A DNA stretch of 37,351 nucleotides. It comes from Levilactobacillus angrenensis (lineage in GTDB: Bacteria > Bacillota > Bacilli > Lactobacillales > Lactobacillaceae). Below, piece by piece: positions 7,733 through 17,680 of the stretch; position 1 is the stretch's first letter, and each line of letters begins with the position of its first letter. The notes beneath the pieces were generated by a model, which saw only the letters and a list, made by a program, of their open reading frames with translations, had not been told where the DNA came from and did not search any database. A program made the translations under genes and the position numbers. The stretch spans positions 1-37,351 of the forward strand of contig NZ_RHOB01000023.1 in NCBI RefSeq assembly GCF_003946085.1, written 5' to 3'.

Positions 7733-9953
7733 GACCAGCACATTAACACCAGAAGAACTTCAGGCCAGCCGGGCCTACCGGGAATGGGGCTTGACCGACG
7801 ATGAATATCAACGTCTGTGCGATCAAGTGCTCAAACGCTTGCCCACCCATACCGAAGCAGGGCTATTCTCCGGAATGTGGAGTGAACATTGCTCGTATAA
7901 AAATTCCAAACCGGTGTTGAAAAAGTTTTGGACCCAAGGGAATCAAGTCATCGCGGGCCCCGGCGAAGGTGCGGGCATCATCGATATTGGGGATGGTCAG
8001 GCCGTCGTTTTTAAGGCAGAGAGTCACAATCACCCCTCGGCCATCGAGCCCTATGAAGGTGCCGCAACCGGCGTGGGGGGCATCATCCGCGATATTTTCT
8101 CCATGGGCGCTAAACCGATTGCCATTTTGGACAGTTTGCGGTTTGGCGAATTGACGGAACCACATACCAAGTATTTGGTCTCCCAAGTGGTGGCCGGCAT
8201 TGGTGGTTACGGCAATTGCATTGGTATTCCCACGGTTGGTGGTGATACGGGGTTTGACGCTTGCTATCAGCACAATCCGTTGGTCAACGCCATGTGTGTC
8301 GGTATTTTAGATCAAGCCGATATGCAAAAAGGTCAGGCTACAGGAGTGGGCAATCGCATCATTTATGTCGGTGCTAAAACGGGGCGTGACGGAATCAGCG
8401 GTGCGTCATTTGCCTCGGCAGAATTCAGTGACGATCGTGAAAGCCAACGTTCTGCAGTCCAAGTGGGCGATCCGTTCATGGAAAAGTTATTGATGGATGC
8501 CTGTCTCGAAGTGATTCACCAACACGGTTCGGCGTTGGTCGGCATCCAGGATATGGGCGCGGCCGGCTTGGTCTCTGCTTCCGCTGAAATGGCGTCTAAG
8601 GCCGGTAGTGGTCTTGAACTGAACTTGGACTTGGTGCCACAGCGAGAAACGGGGATGTCGGCCTTCGAATTGATGTTATCGGAATCGCAAGAACGCATGC
8701 TTCTGTGCGTCAAGGCGGGAACGGAAGACGAAATCTATGACGTGTTTGCGCGCTATGGTCTCGATGCGGTGGCGATTGGGACGGTCACTACGGGCCATCA
8801 ATATCGCTTGTGGCATCATCACGAGTTGGTAGCGGATGTTCCCGTCGACGCCTTGGCCAGTGATGCGCCCGTCTACCAACGGGACAGTCGCCAGCCGGCT
8901 CGGTTAGCTGAGCAAAATGGCGAACAATTTCGGCCAGTTATCACGGATGCCGTGGCAACGCTAAAACAGTTGCTACAACAACCGACCATCGCATCCAAAC
9001 GCGCCCTGTATCAGACCTATGATTCACAGGTGCAGACGAATACTGTCGTCCAACCGGGATCCGATGCGGCGGTGATTCGAATTCGTCAAACGGAAAAGGC
9101 TTTGGCTCTGACCACGGACGTAAATGGCCGCTACTTATACCTGAATCCGCGAGTAGGTGGTGAAATGGCTGTCGCGGAGGCGGCCCGTAATATTGTCGCT
9201 TCCGGCGCCCAACCGTTAGGCATCACGGACTGTTTGAATTTTGGCAATCCGGAGAAGCCGGAACAATTTTACGAACTAGATGAAGCTGCGCAGGGAATTA
9301 GCCGTGCCTGTCGTCGGCTAGACACACCGGTGGTATCCGGCAACGTTTCCTTAAACAATGAATCAAACGGTCAAGCCATTTATCCCACACCAATGATTGG
9401 CATGGTCGGTCTGATTCGTCGCCATCAAGACATCACGACCCAAGACTTCAAACAACCGGGTGACTTGGTCTATGTCTTGGGAGCCACGCAAGGTGACTTT
9501 AACGGCAGTGAGTTGCAGAAATTACTGACGGGAGACATCAGTGGGGCGCTGTTTGATTTTTCCTTAACGATTGAAAAACAACATCAAGATTTGCTCTTGA
9601 CGGCCATTCAATCCGGCCTCGTAGCAAGTGCCCACGACGTTTCTGAAGGGGGCTTATTGACGGCGATTGCGGAATCGTGTTTTGGCCGGGGGCTGGGGGT
9701 CACGTTGACGAGTGAGTTGCCAGCAGCACACCTGTTTGCGGAAACCCAATCACGCTTTGTCGTCTCCATTCGGCCAGAACACCAAGCGGCATTTGAAACG
9801 CTCGTGGGCACCGCGGCCACTTACTGGGGTCAGGTGACTGGAGATGATCAATTACGAGTTCAGGCAGCTGACCAACGGATTCAAGTTAGTGTGCGTGAAG
9901 CACAACAGCTATGGGAGGAGGCGATACCGTGCCTACTGAAATCAAGGGATTAA
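7725..9953 (+). CDS. purL: FGAM synthase large subunit PurL
   Basis: ATP-dependent amidation of FGAR to FGAM with PurQ and PurS. It has 742 residues, the size of the Bacillus-type (small) PurL. ATG 7725 has GGGAGGA 6 nt upstream. Motifs include [43 protein letters not shown] and, in the second half, [11 protein letters not shown] and [12 protein letters not shown]. The duplicated AIRS-like halves are complete. Confidence 0.97.
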   Translation: MSKTSTLTPEELQASRAYREWGLTDDEYQRLCDQVLKRLPTHTEAGLFSGMWSEHCSYKNSKPVLKKFWTQGNQVIAGPGEGAGIIDIGDGQAVVFKAESHNHPSAIEPYEGAATGVGGIIRDIFSMGAKPIAILDSLRFGELTEPHTKYLVSQVVAGIGGYGNCIGIPTVGGDTGFDACYQHNPLVNAMCVGILDQADMQKGQATGVGNRIIYVGAKTGRDGISGASFASAEFSDDRESQRSAVQVGDPFMEKLLMDACLEVIHQHGSALVGIQDMGAAGLVSASAEMASKAGSGLELNLDLVPQRETGMSAFELMLSESQERMLLCVKAGTEDEIYDVFARYGLDAVAIGTVTTGHQYRLWHHHELVADVPVDALASDAPVYQRDSRQPARLAEQNGEQFRPVITDAVATLKQLLQQPTIASKRALYQTYDSQVQTNTVVQPGSDAAVIRIRQTEKALALTTDVNGRYLYLNPRVGGEMAVAEAARNIVASGAQPLGITDCLNFGNPEKPEQFYELDEAAQGISRACRRLDTPVVSGNVSLNNESNGQAIYPTPMIGMVGLIRRHQDITTQDFKQPGDLVYVLGATQGDFNGSELQKLLTGDISGALFDFSLTIEKQHQDLLLTAIQSGLVASAHDVSEGGLLTAIAESCFGRGLGVTLTSELPAAHLFAETQSRFVVSIRPEHQAAFETLVGTAATYWGQVTGDDQLRVQAADQRIQVSVREAQQLWEEAIPCLLKSRD

Positions 9954-11365
9954 ATGAAGAGTGCGGTGTCTTTGGTGTCTTTGGCGCGGCAAACGCCGCT
10001 ACGTTGACGTACTTTGGCTTACATGCCTTGCAACACCGCGGACAAGAAGGGGCGGGCATCACCGCCAATGACCATGGCAACTTGCAGTCCGAACGGGGCT
10101 TGGGATTATTAGCCGACGTCTTTCGCGACCCCCGACGATTGGCGCGGTTGACAGGAACAGCAGCGGTGGGCCATGTTCGGTACGCGACGGCTGGCAACCA
10201 TGGCTTGGAAAATATCCAGCCGTTGGCCTTTAACTTCAGCGATGCCCAGTTTGCGTTGGCCCACAATGGTAATTTGACCAATGCGCGCACACTGCGGCGG
10301 GAGTTGGAAGCAGCCGGGGCAATCTTTCATGCCAGCTCGGACAGCGAAATCTTGATGCATTTGATTCGCCGGAGCATGGCCCCTACGCTGACGGAACAAC
10401 TGCAGGTAGCTTTACGACAAGTCCATGGCGGCTTTGCCTATCTCCTGTTGACCAATGACAGTCTGTACGCGGCGTTAGACCCCAATGGCTTACGGCCACT
10501 AGTAATTGGTCAGTTGCCGACCGGCGGCTATGTAGTTTGCAGTGAGACGTGTGCATTAGATGCGGTCGGTGCGGAATTCTTACGGGATGTTCATCCCGGA
10601 GAACTGGTCACTATCAATGATCAGGGCTTACACATTGGCCACTACACGACCGAGACACAGTTAGCCATTTGTGCGATGGAATTCATTTACTTTGCTCGGC
10701 CAGATTCTAATATCTATGGGGTCAATATTCATTCGGCCAGAAAGCAAATGGGTCGTCAATTGGCTTGTGAACAGCCAGCGGATGCCGATATCGTAGTCGG
10801 GGTCCCGAATTCTTCGCTTTCAGCGGCTTCGGGCTATGCGGAAGCCAGTGGCTTACCTTACGAAATGGGCTTGATCAAGAATCAATACTCCGCGCGAACC
10901 TTCATTCAGCCGACCCAAGCGTTGCGTGAACAAGGGGTACGCATGAAGCTATCGGCGGTAAAAGGCGTCGTTGCCGGCAAGCGCGTGGTGTTGATCGATG
11001 ATTCTATCGTGCGGGGAACCACCAGTCGCCGAATCGTGAAACTCTTAAAGGATGCAGGGGCTGCGGCGGTGCATTTGCGAATTGCTTCACCACCCCTGCG
11101 GTATCCCTGTTTTTATGGCATTGATATCCAGTCGACTAAGGAATTGATTGCGGCCCAACAGACGATTGCCGAAATGCAACGGACACTGGGGGCTGATTCT
11201 CTGGCATTTTTAAGCGAACGCGGGGTGATCGATGCCGTCGGACTATCCACAACAGCACCATATGGTGGGCTATGTATGGCTTATTTTAATGGCGACTATC
11301 CAACGCCGCTCTACGATTATCAGGCAGAATATGATGCTGAAGTGCAAGCGAATTTACAGCAATGA
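9929..11365 (+). CDS. purF: Amidophosphoribosyltransferase (glutamine PRPP amidotransferase)
   Basis: First committed step of purine synthesis: PRPP and glutamine give phosphoribosylamine. GTG 9929 is chosen because GGGAGGAGG (9913-9921) lies 7 nt upstream; the ATG at 9911 overlaps that site. The 478-residue protein has an 11-residue propeptide before Cys12 ([10 protein letters not shown]), the Ntn nucleophile. The PRPP loop is [14 protein letters not shown]. Cys248 and Cys394 match Fe-S ligands of the Bacillus enzyme, and Cys449 matches a third. The fourth ligand is Gly446 (GGLC in place of CGQC), so the [4Fe-4S] cluster is probably absent. It overlaps purL by 25 nt. Confidence 0.96.
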   Translation: MPTEIKGLNEECGVFGVFGAANAATLTYFGLHALQHRGQEGAGITANDHGNLQSERGLGLLADVFRDPRRLARLTGTAAVGHVRYATAGNHGLENIQPLAFNFSDAQFALAHNGNLTNARTLRRELEAAGAIFHASSDSEILMHLIRRSMAPTLTEQLQVALRQVHGGFAYLLLTNDSLYAALDPNGLRPLVIGQLPTGGYVVCSETCALDAVGAEFLRDVHPGELVTINDQGLHIGHYTTETQLAICAMEFIYFARPDSNIYGVNIHSARKQMGRQLACEQPADADIVVGVPNSSLSAASGYAEASGLPYEMGLIKNQYSARTFIQPTQALREQGVRMKLSAVKGVVAGKRVVLIDDSIVRGTTSRRIVKLLKDAGAAAVHLRIASPPLRYPCFYGIDIQSTKELIAAQQTIAEMQRTLGADSLAFLSERGVIDAVGLSTTAPYGGLCMAYFNGDYPTPLYDYQAEYDAEVQANLQQ

Positions 11366-11378
11366 AAGGGGTGGGGAA

Positions 11379-12404
11379 ATGAGTGATGCGTATAAAAAAG
11401 CCGGCGTTGATTTGACAGCTGGGTATGCTGCTTTGAAGACAGTCAAGCAGTTGAGCGGAAATGACCAGTTGGGAGCATTTGGTGGCCTGTTTCCCTTGGC
11501 CGACCAAGACCTAACTGCAGATCCCGTGTTAGTCGCCGGCAGTGATGGCGTGGGAACGAAATTGCTGGTGGCCATCGCGGCCCAGCAGCACACCACGATT
11601 GGCATTGATTTGGTGGCTATGTGTGTGAATGACGTCTTAGCACAAGGCGCCCGACCGTTATTTTTCTTAGATTATTTGGGACTGGGCAAGACCGAGTCAA
11701 CACGGGTCCAAGCCATTTTAACCGGTGTGGTAGAAGGGTGTCGGCAGGCCGGGGCCCAATTGATTGGCGGCGAGACGGCAGAGATGCCCGATATGTACAC
11801 ACAAGACCACTATGACCTCGCGGGTTTTGCGGTCGGCTTGGCGAATCGGCGAGACCTGCTCACGCCGGCCAATGTGCGCGCCGGTGATGTGCTGATTGGG
11901 TTGCCATCCAATGGCTTACATGCTAACGGATTCAGTTTGGTCCGTGACATTCTGTTTAAGCAACATGCGTTTGCGCTGACTGACGAATTTTCCGAGCTGG
12001 GTCATTCACTACAAGCAGAATTACTGCGACCGACGCAAATTTATGTCGACAGCGTCTGGCCTTTGTTGATCCGACATCGGGTAGCCAGCATGGCTCACAT
12101 TACGGGCGGCGGATTGATCGAAAATGTTGCCCGGGCCCTGCCAACAGGTCTAAGCGCCGAATTTGCTTGGGGAAGTTGGCCGGTACCCGCCATTATGCCG
12201 TTGCTGGGAGAACTGGGCCAGTTAACGCCACAGGATCTACGCGAGACCTTTAACTTGGGATTGGGGATGGTCCTGGTCGTTCATCCCGAAGAACGGGCAG
12301 CTACATTAGCGCAACTGGCGGCCAATCGTCAACCCGCCTATCAAGTGGGGCGCGTGGTGACTGGTGACACACCGGTGGTCTTTAAGGAGGCCGTCAATGG
12401 TTAA
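11379..12404 (+). CDS. purM: Phosphoribosylformylglycinamidine cyclo-ligase (AIR synthetase)
   Basis: ATP-dependent ring closure of FGAM to AIR. It has 341 residues from ATG 11379, with GGGGTGGGG just upstream as a weak ribosome site. AGVDLTAGY at the N-terminus, LVAGSDGVGTKL, GGETAEMPDMY and HITGGGLIENVAR are the characteristic motifs. It follows purF by 13 nt and overlaps purN by 8 nt. Confidence 0.97.
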   Translation: MSDAYKKAGVDLTAGYAALKTVKQLSGNDQLGAFGGLFPLADQDLTADPVLVAGSDGVGTKLLVAIAAQQHTTIGIDLVAMCVNDVLAQGARPLFFLDYLGLGKTESTRVQAILTGVVEGCRQAGAQLIGGETAEMPDMYTQDHYDLAGFAVGLANRRDLLTPANVRAGDVLIGLPSNGLHANGFSLVRDILFKQHAFALTDEFSELGHSLQAELLRPTQIYVDSVWPLLIRHRVASMAHITGGGLIENVARALPTGLSAEFAWGSWPVPAIMPLLGELGQLTPQDLRETFNLGLGMVLVVHPEERAATLAQLAANRQPAYQVGRVVTGDTPVVFKEAVNG

Positions 12405-12975
12405 GCGTTTGGCAGTCTTTGCGTCGGGCAACGGGACGAATTTTACTGCACTGTGGCAGGCGATTCAGGATCGCCAGTTACCGGCGCAAATCGTGTTGTT
12501 GGTCTGTGATCACGCCGATGCACCTGTGGTTCAGCGCGCCGCAGTTGCCGGGGTACCAGTGTTTTGCATTGATTTTAAGGCATACGAAAATAAGGCCAAC
12601 GCTGAGGCGGCCATTTTGACGCGCTTGCAAGCGGCACAAGTCACCACCATCTTGTTGGCTGGCTATATGCGCTTGATTGGCCCCACGTTATTGGATGCTT
12701 ATCCGCAACACATTATTAATCTGCACCCCGCATTGTTGCCACATTTTCCGGGCCGTCATAGTATTGAAGACGCCTTGGCGGCCGGGGCAACGACGACTGG
12801 TGTCACGATTCATTTCGTTGATGCTGGGATCGATACGGGGCAGATCATTGCGCAGCGGGCAGTCGCCATCTTGCCCACGGATACGTATGAGACGTTGGCG
12901 CCACGGATTCACGCGGTCGAGCACCAATTATATCCGGACACGTTACAGGAACTTATAAAGCAGCATTGCATTTAA
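12397..12975 (+). CDS. purN: Phosphoribosylglycinamide formyltransferase (GART)
   Basis: Transfers a formyl group from 10-formyl-THF to GAR. It has 192 residues, ATG 12397, with AAGGAGG at 12384-12390. [12 protein letters not shown] binds the phosphate. [12 protein letters not shown] holds the catalytic Asn/His, and [14 protein letters not shown] the Asp. It is followed, after only 28 nt, by purD, where purH is usually found in related operons. Confidence 0.96.
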   Translation: MVKRLAVFASGNGTNFTALWQAIQDRQLPAQIVLLVCDHADAPVVQRAAVAGVPVFCIDFKAYENKANAEAAILTRLQAAQVTTILLAGYMRLIGPTLLDAYPQHIINLHPALLPHFPGRHSIEDALAAGATTTGVTIHFVDAGIDTGQIIAQRAVAILPTDTYETLAPRIHAVEHQLYPDTLQELIKQHCI

Positions 12976-13003
12976 GCGTCCATTGAAGAAAGTAGGGATA
13001 ATC

Positions 13004-14257
13004 ATGGCAAAAGTCTTGATCATTGGTAGTGGCGGCCGCGAACACGCCATTGGCCGGGCCATGTTGGCCAGTCCACAGGTGACGGCGGTTTATTGTGCCC
13101 CCGGTAACCCGGGGATGTCGTTATCCGGCATTCAACCAGTCACTATTGCCGAAACGGATTTCGCAAATCTGACTGCCTTCGTGCGCCGAGTGGGAGTTGA
13201 CCTAACCTTTGTGGGACCCGAAGCGCCGTTAGCAGCGGGAATCGTGGACTATTTTACGGCCGCGGGTCTCCGGGTATTTGGGGCTAATCAGGCGGTGGCC
13301 CGGCTGGAAAGCTCCAAGGCCTTTGCCAAAGACTTCATGCAACGTCATCAGATTCCAACAGCGGCTTACACCGTTTTTCACGATACTGCCGCGGCGGTGG
13401 CCTATAGCCGCCAGGCGTCGTTACCCCAGGTGATCAAGGTTGATGGTCTCGCGGCCGGTAAGGGGGTCACCGTCGCCCGGACGCAAGAGGCTGCTACCCA
13501 AGCCATTACAACGGCGTTTGCGGTGACAGATACGGTCCTGATTGAGGAATTTATGGCCGGATTTGAGTTTTCCCAAATGGTGTTGGTCGGCGGCGATAAG
13601 TTTTGCTTATTACCGGCCGCCCAGGATCATAAACGGTTGTTGGACCACGATGCGGGACCCAATACCGGGGGAATGGGGGCCTATTCACCGGTGCCCCAAC
13701 TGACGCCGGAGATTCGCCAGCAAACGATTGACCAAATCATCTTACCCACGATTGCCGGACTTAAGGCGGATGGCCTGACCTTAAATGGGGTTATCTACGT
13801 GGGCGGCATCTTGACCGCCACGGGAATTCGGGTCATTGAATACAACTTACGCTTGGGCGACCCGGAAACCCAAATCTTATTGCCCCAACTTCAAGGGGAT
13901 TTTTACCAAATCATTGTCGACCTTTGCCAGCAGCGCCAACCCACTTTAGCTTGGCAAACGGCCGCGACCTATTTAGGTGTGGTCTTAGCGGCGCCGGGCT
14001 ATCCCGCCCACGTGCAAACTGGCGTACCAGTGCCAACGCTAGCGACTGCCGATTATGCCGGGGTTAGTGGCACACCGCAACACCTGGTTAGTGCCGGTGG
14101 TCGGGTGATGACAGTCATCGCCCATGGGGCAACACTGGCGGCGGCCCAGCAACTGGCTTATGGCCAGCTGGCCCAGTTGACAACGGGACCGTTGCAGTTT
14201 CGTCACGACATCGGTTGGCAAGGGTTGGGGGATGACGATGGCCAACCGTCGTTATGA
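13004..14257 (+). CDS. purD: Phosphoribosylamine-glycine ligase (GAR synthetase)
   Basis: ATP-grasp enzyme joining phosphoribosylamine and glycine. It has 417 residues. ATG 13004 has GTAGGGA about 6 nt upstream; upstream in-frame starts lack a site. [13 protein letters not shown] is the N-terminal motif. [30 protein letters not shown] and [12 protein letters not shown] are family signatures. It is the last operon gene; no strong terminator follows, only a T-poor hairpin. Confidence 0.96.
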   Translation: MAKVLIIGSGGREHAIGRAMLASPQVTAVYCAPGNPGMSLSGIQPVTIAETDFANLTAFVRRVGVDLTFVGPEAPLAAGIVDYFTAAGLRVFGANQAVARLESSKAFAKDFMQRHQIPTAAYTVFHDTAAAVAYSRQASLPQVIKVDGLAAGKGVTVARTQEAATQAITTAFAVTDTVLIEEFMAGFEFSQMVLVGGDKFCLLPAAQDHKRLLDHDAGPNTGGMGAYSPVPQLTPEIRQQTIDQIILPTIAGLKADGLTLNGVIYVGGILTATGIRVIEYNLRLGDPETQILLPQLQGDFYQIIVDLCQQRQPTLAWQTAATYLGVVLAAPGYPAHVQTGVPVPTLATADYAGVSGTPQHLVSAGGRVMTVIAHGATLAAAQQLAYGQLAQLTTGPLQFRHDIGWQGLGDDDGQPSL

Positions 14258-14285
14258 GACTGGCAACTGAGAGGCAAAGCCAGTC
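14258..14285 (+). terminator. Hairpin directly after purD (weak terminator candidate)
   Basis: GACTGGC (14258-14264) and GCCAGTC (14279-14285) form a perfect 7-bp stem starting at the base after the purD stop codon. There is no T-tract, so it may be a processing or stability element rather than a terminator. Confidence 0.35.
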
Positions 14286-14391
14286 ATCCACTGCGTTAGG
14301 TGAGTTGCCTGATCTCCACAAAATTAAGCAGGGGTCTTTGCGTTCAAAACGAATATTTGGTACACTTGCTTTATAAATATGCAGAGGCATG

Positions 14392-14420
14392 TGGCTTAAT
14401 TCCGGATCCTTTGCTATACT
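14392..14420 (+). promoter_or_regulatory. Possible promoter of argR
   Basis: TATACT (14415-14420) is a good -10 box, 31 nt before the start. TGGCTT (14392-14397) lies 17 nt upstream as a weak -35. A short palindrome ATGC-AGAG-GCAT (14379-14390) lies just before it; I could not match it to an ARG box. Confidence 0.5.
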
Positions 14421-14451
14421 TAATGCAATTTTATGCGGGAGGGCCGTCGCC

Positions 14452-14919
14452 ATGAAAAAAAGTATTCGCCAAGCGCGCATTGAGCAACTCATTAATCAGT
14501 ACCCGATTGGGACTCAAGAAGAATTGATGGAACATTTGGAAGAAGTGGGTATTCAAGCGACTCAGGCCACCATCTCCCGGGACATTCGTGAAATGCAGAT
14601 CGTTAAGGCCCAAGATGGCCACGGTCATCTGCGCTACACCATCTTTAAGGCGGGCAACCGCAGTGAAGAGGAGCACTTGCGCGAAACGATTAACGAAGTC
14701 GTCACTGGCTTAACGCGGGTGGAGTTTGTCAATATTTTGAAAACGCTGCCGAGTAACGGGAATCTGCTAGCCGCCATCTTTGACGATTTGAATTTGCCAG
14801 AGATTGCGGGCACGTTGGCGGGACACGATACGATTTTTATTATCAGTCCCAGCGCTGAGGTCGCAGAAAAGTTACACGACGAAATTGCCGGTGAAATGAA
14901 TCCGGAAATCGTACATTAA
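14452..14919 (+). CDS. argR: Arginine repressor family regulator ArgR
   Basis: DNA-binding regulator of arginine metabolism, 155 residues. The N-terminal winged helix (about 1-70) contains TQEELMEHLEEVGIQATQATISRDIREM, the family DNA-binding motif. The C-terminal oligomerisation/arginine-binding domain has NLPEIAGTLAGHDTIFIIS, where GHD replaces the usual GDD/GTD at the arginine-contact site. ATG 14452 follows GGGAGGG by 8 nt. It is monocistronic. Lactobacilli often carry more than one ArgR paralogue, so which targets it controls is open. Confidence 0.93.
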   Translation: MKKSIRQARIEQLINQYPIGTQEELMEHLEEVGIQATQATISRDIREMQIVKAQDGHGHLRYTIFKAGNRSEEEHLRETINEVVTGLTRVEFVNILKTLPSNGNLLAAIFDDLNLPEIAGTLAGHDTIFIISPSAEVAEKLHDEIAGEMNPEIVH

Positions 14920-14934
14920 CCATAAGTAAGATGG

Positions 14935-14974
14935 GCGGACCTGGTCGGTAATCAACGACTGGGGCCGCTTTTTT
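14935..14974 (+). terminator. Intrinsic terminator of argR
   Basis: GCGGACCTGGTCG pairs imperfectly with CGACTGGGGCCGC and is followed by six T residues. Confidence 0.75.
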
Positions 14975-15038
14975 CAGCCCAGACTGCGGTTAAGGGTTAT
15001 TAAAGATTCAGGGGAAATGTGGTGTGACGGCTGGACTA

Positions 15039-15047
15039 TGCTAAAAT
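15039..15047 (+). promoter_or_regulatory. Extended -10 promoter of the pbp gene
   Basis: TGCTAAAAT has the TGn extension before a TAAAAT -10 box, about 38 nt before the start codon. There is no clear -35. Confidence 0.55.
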
Positions 15048-15084
15048 AGGTCTAATACAATTGAGATAAGAAGAGGCTATTTCT

Positions 15085-17175
15085 ATGAATAACCAAGAAC
15101 CTAATCAGAATTTTTGGTCAGGCTTCAAAGCCCACTTCAAACGTTTCTGGCGGCGGTACCAGCTGACACGTTGGCTGATCGTCATGGTCTTGACCATCGT
15201 CTTAGTGGTGAGTGGCTACCTGACGTTTATGGCGAAGACCGCCAACGTGGGGGATTTGAAGGCCGCGCTGGAGAATCCAACGCAGATCTATGACCGCAAG
15301 AATCAAAAGGCAGGGACCCTGTATTCGCAAAAAGGGACTTACGTGGCGTTACGCAAGATCTCGCCTAACGTGCAAAGTGCCGTGATTTCAACGGAGGACC
15401 GGAACTTTTATCGTGAACACGGTTTCTCAGTCAAAGGAATCGGCCGGGCATTTTACCTGTACGCGAAGAACAAGCTGTTGCGGCAAAACTACATTAGTGG
15501 TGGGGGCAGTACGTTGACCCAACAATTAGTGAAGAATGCGTACTTAACGCAGGAGCAAACGTTCACGCGGAAATTTAAAGAGTTGTTTCTATCAATTGAA
15601 GTCGAAAATGTCTACACGAAAAAGGATATTTTGTCCATGTACCTGAACAACGCCTACTTCGGCAACGGGGTCTGGGGCGTGCAGGATGCGTCTAATCGTT
15701 ACTTTGGTAAATCCGCGGCGAACTTGACGGTGCCGGAGTCGGCCGTATTGGCGGGGATGTTGACGTCGCCCAGTGCTTACAACCCCATCGACCATCCCCA
15801 AGCGTCGCGGTCACGGCGTAACGTGGTCTTGGGCTTGATGGCGGAGACTGGTGCCATTTCCAGCGCGCAAGCTAAGCAGTATCAGGCGACCGCGTTGACG
15901 ACCAACGACACCTACAATTACAAGAACTCTTATAAGTACCCGTACTTCTTTGACGCCGTCATCAATGAGGCTGTCAGCAAGTATGGGCTGACCGAATCAG
16001 AGATCATGAACAAGGGGTATAAGATCTACACGACCCTGGATCAGGCGAACCAGACGCAGATGCAGACGCTGTTTAAGAATCCAAGTTACTTCCCCGCCAA
16101 CGCCGCCGATGGGACCAAGGTCCAGGCCGCCTCGATTGCGGTCGATCCGGATACCGGTGGTGTAGAAGCCGTGGTCGGTGGCCGGGGGAAACACGTCTTT
16201 CGGGGATACAACCGCGCGACGCAAATGCAGCGGCAACCGGGGTCGACCATCAAACCGCTGTCCGTTTACACGCCGGCGCTGGAAAATGGCTACTACTATG
16301 ATTCAGAGTTGACCGATAAGAAGAAATCCTACGGGACCAACCACTATTCACCCAACAATTATGGCAATCAGTACAGCGGCAAGGTGCCGATGTACCAGGC
16401 GTTGGCCCAAAGTAAGAATGCGCCGGCCGTTTGGCTGTTGAACAAGATTGGTGTCGACAAGGGGTATGAGTCAGTGAAGAAATTCGGGTTGCCCGTGACC
16501 AAGTCTGACAAGAACCTGGCGCTCGCGCTGGGTGGTTTGAAGACTGGGGTCTCGCCACAGCAACTGGCGCAAGCCTACACGGCATTTGCCAACAACGGCA
16601 CCATGTCGTCGGCCCATTATATTCGCAAGATTGTGGATGCGTCGGGCAACGTGGTCGTTGACACCTCGGATAGTAAGGCCAAGACGACCAAGGTCATGTC
16701 CAGCAAGACCGCTAAGCAGATGACCAGTATGATGATGGGTGTCTTCAACTACGGGACCGGGGTCAGTGCCAAGCCGTATGGCTACACGATTGCTGGTAAG
16801 ACGGGGAGCACCGAAGCCGATGGTGATTCCGATGCGACCCGAGACAAATGGATCGTCGGTTACACGCCAGACGTGGTGGTGGCAACCTGGGAAGGCTTTG
16901 ACAACACCAGTAGCAAGCACCATTTGGAAAACGTCAGCGGTACTGGCGAAGGGCCGCTGTACCAAGCCGAAATGCAAAGCATCTTGCCGAACACCAAGGG
17001 CACCGCGTTTAACACCAAGGACGCGTCAACCATTGCTAAGGCCGCCAACAACAATAGCGGCACCGACGCCACTGACATTTGGGATTCCGTCCAAAAGGGG
17101 ATCGACAATGCCGGCAAGTCGTTTAACAACGCGGCCAACACCGTGAAGTCTTGGTGGAATTCCATTACGAATTAG
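15085..17175 (+). CDS. pbp2A: Class A penicillin-binding protein, PBP2A type
   Basis: Bifunctional peptidoglycan glycosyltransferase/transpeptidase anchored in the membrane. It has 696 residues: a short cytoplasmic tail, one membrane helix (about 31-50), then a GT51 domain with STEDRNFYREHGF (Glu104), GGGSTLTQQLVKNAYL and MYLNNAYFGNGVWG. The transpeptidase domain carries STIK (Ser387), SKN (443-445) and KTGS (572-575), so all active-site motifs are intact. The C-terminal tail is Asn/Ser/Thr rich and low complexity. The GT51 motifs resemble pneumococcal PBP2a. It lies near yheA and ecs genes, as pbpF does broadly in Bacillus. Confidence 0.93.
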   Translation: MNNQEPNQNFWSGFKAHFKRFWRRYQLTRWLIVMVLTIVLVVSGYLTFMAKTANVGDLKAALENPTQIYDRKNQKAGTLYSQKGTYVALRKISPNVQSAVISTEDRNFYREHGFSVKGIGRAFYLYAKNKLLRQNYISGGGSTLTQQLVKNAYLTQEQTFTRKFKELFLSIEVENVYTKKDILSMYLNNAYFGNGVWGVQDASNRYFGKSAANLTVPESAVLAGMLTSPSAYNPIDHPQASRSRRNVVLGLMAETGAISSAQAKQYQATALTTNDTYNYKNSYKYPYFFDAVINEAVSKYGLTESEIMNKGYKIYTTLDQANQTQMQTLFKNPSYFPANAADGTKVQAASIAVDPDTGGVEAVVGGRGKHVFRGYNRATQMQRQPGSTIKPLSVYTPALENGYYYDSELTDKKKSYGTNHYSPNNYGNQYSGKVPMYQALAQSKNAPAVWLLNKIGVDKGYESVKKFGLPVTKSDKNLALALGGLKTGVSPQQLAQAYTAFANNGTMSSAHYIRKIVDASGNVVVDTSDSKAKTTKVMSSKTAKQMTSMMMGVFNYGTGVSAKPYGYTIAGKTGSTEADGDSDATRDKWIVGYTPDVVVATWEGFDNTSSKHHLENVSGTGEGPLYQAEMQSILPNTKGTAFNTKDASTIAKAANNNSGTDATDIWDSVQKGIDNAGKSFNNAANTVKSWWNSITN

Positions 17176-17206
17176 CCAAATGTGGGTGGGATGAAAGCGC
17201 CTAACA

Positions 17207-17215
17207 TGGTACAAT
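17207..17215 (+). promoter_or_regulatory. Extended -10 promoter of the YlbF-family gene
   Basis: TGG-TACAAT is an extended -10 box 50 nt upstream of the start. The -35 region (TGGGAT at 17187) is poor. Confidence 0.55.
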
Positions 17216-17264
17216 AGAATTTGTATTGTAAATGGGCGTCAAAGCCCACTGAGGAGGAAATGAC

Positions 17265-17609
17265 ATGGCCGACAAAATGGCAGAATTGGGCGAACAAGTT
17301 ACCCAAGCACTCAAAGATTCAGAACAATTTAAAGCTTTGCAATCAGCATTCAACGCAATGAAGGCTGATACCGACACCTACAAGTTGTTTAAGGACTTCC
17401 AAAAGATTCAATTGGACTTGCAACAAAAGCAGATGTCCGGCCAACAATTAACGGACGATGAAATGAAGCACGCCCGCGAAGTGGCCGACCAAGTCGGTAA
17501 GATCGACTCTATCAAGGACTTGATGGAAGCAGAACGTGGGGTCAACTCCATGTTAAACCAATTAAACAAAACGATTACGCAACCCATTCAAGATATTTAC
17601 GCGGGTTAA
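17265..17609 (+). CDS. yheA: YlbF/YmcA/YheA-family protein
   Basis: A 114-residue, all-helical, highly charged protein without Cys. ATG 17265 has GAGGAGG 7 nt upstream. KDFQKIQLDLQQKQMSGQQLTDDEM is typical of the UPF0342/YheA branch of the Com_YlbF family. YlbF and YmcA act with RNase Y in Bacillus; YheA itself has no settled function. Its place just before yhaO, with yhaN-yhaM-prsA following, matches the Bacillus order. A strong terminator and a repeat element separate it from yhaO here. Confidence 0.85.
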   Translation: MADKMAELGEQVTQALKDSEQFKALQSAFNAMKADTDTYKLFKDFQKIQLDLQQKQMSGQQLTDDEMKHAREVADQVGKIDSIKDLMEAERGVNSMLNQLNKTITQPIQDIYAG

Positions 17610-17619
17610 GGATTTGTTG

Positions 17620-17671
17620 ATCGTCGGCGCAACCACTCATTTTGGTGAGGTCGGTGCGCCGACGATTTTTT
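17620..17671 (+). terminator. Strong intrinsic terminator of yheA
   Basis: ATCGTCGGCGC (17620-17630) pairs perfectly with GCGCCGACGAT (17656-17666). The loop itself can pair further, and six T residues end at 17671. The repeat element described next begins 9 nt later. Confidence 0.92.
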
Positions 17672-17680
17672 ATTAAAAAG

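Noticed and set aside
9886-10399. Minus-strand open frames opposite purF
   Set aside because: Shadow frames of a conserved gene, with unnatural Pro/Arg/Ala-rich composition.
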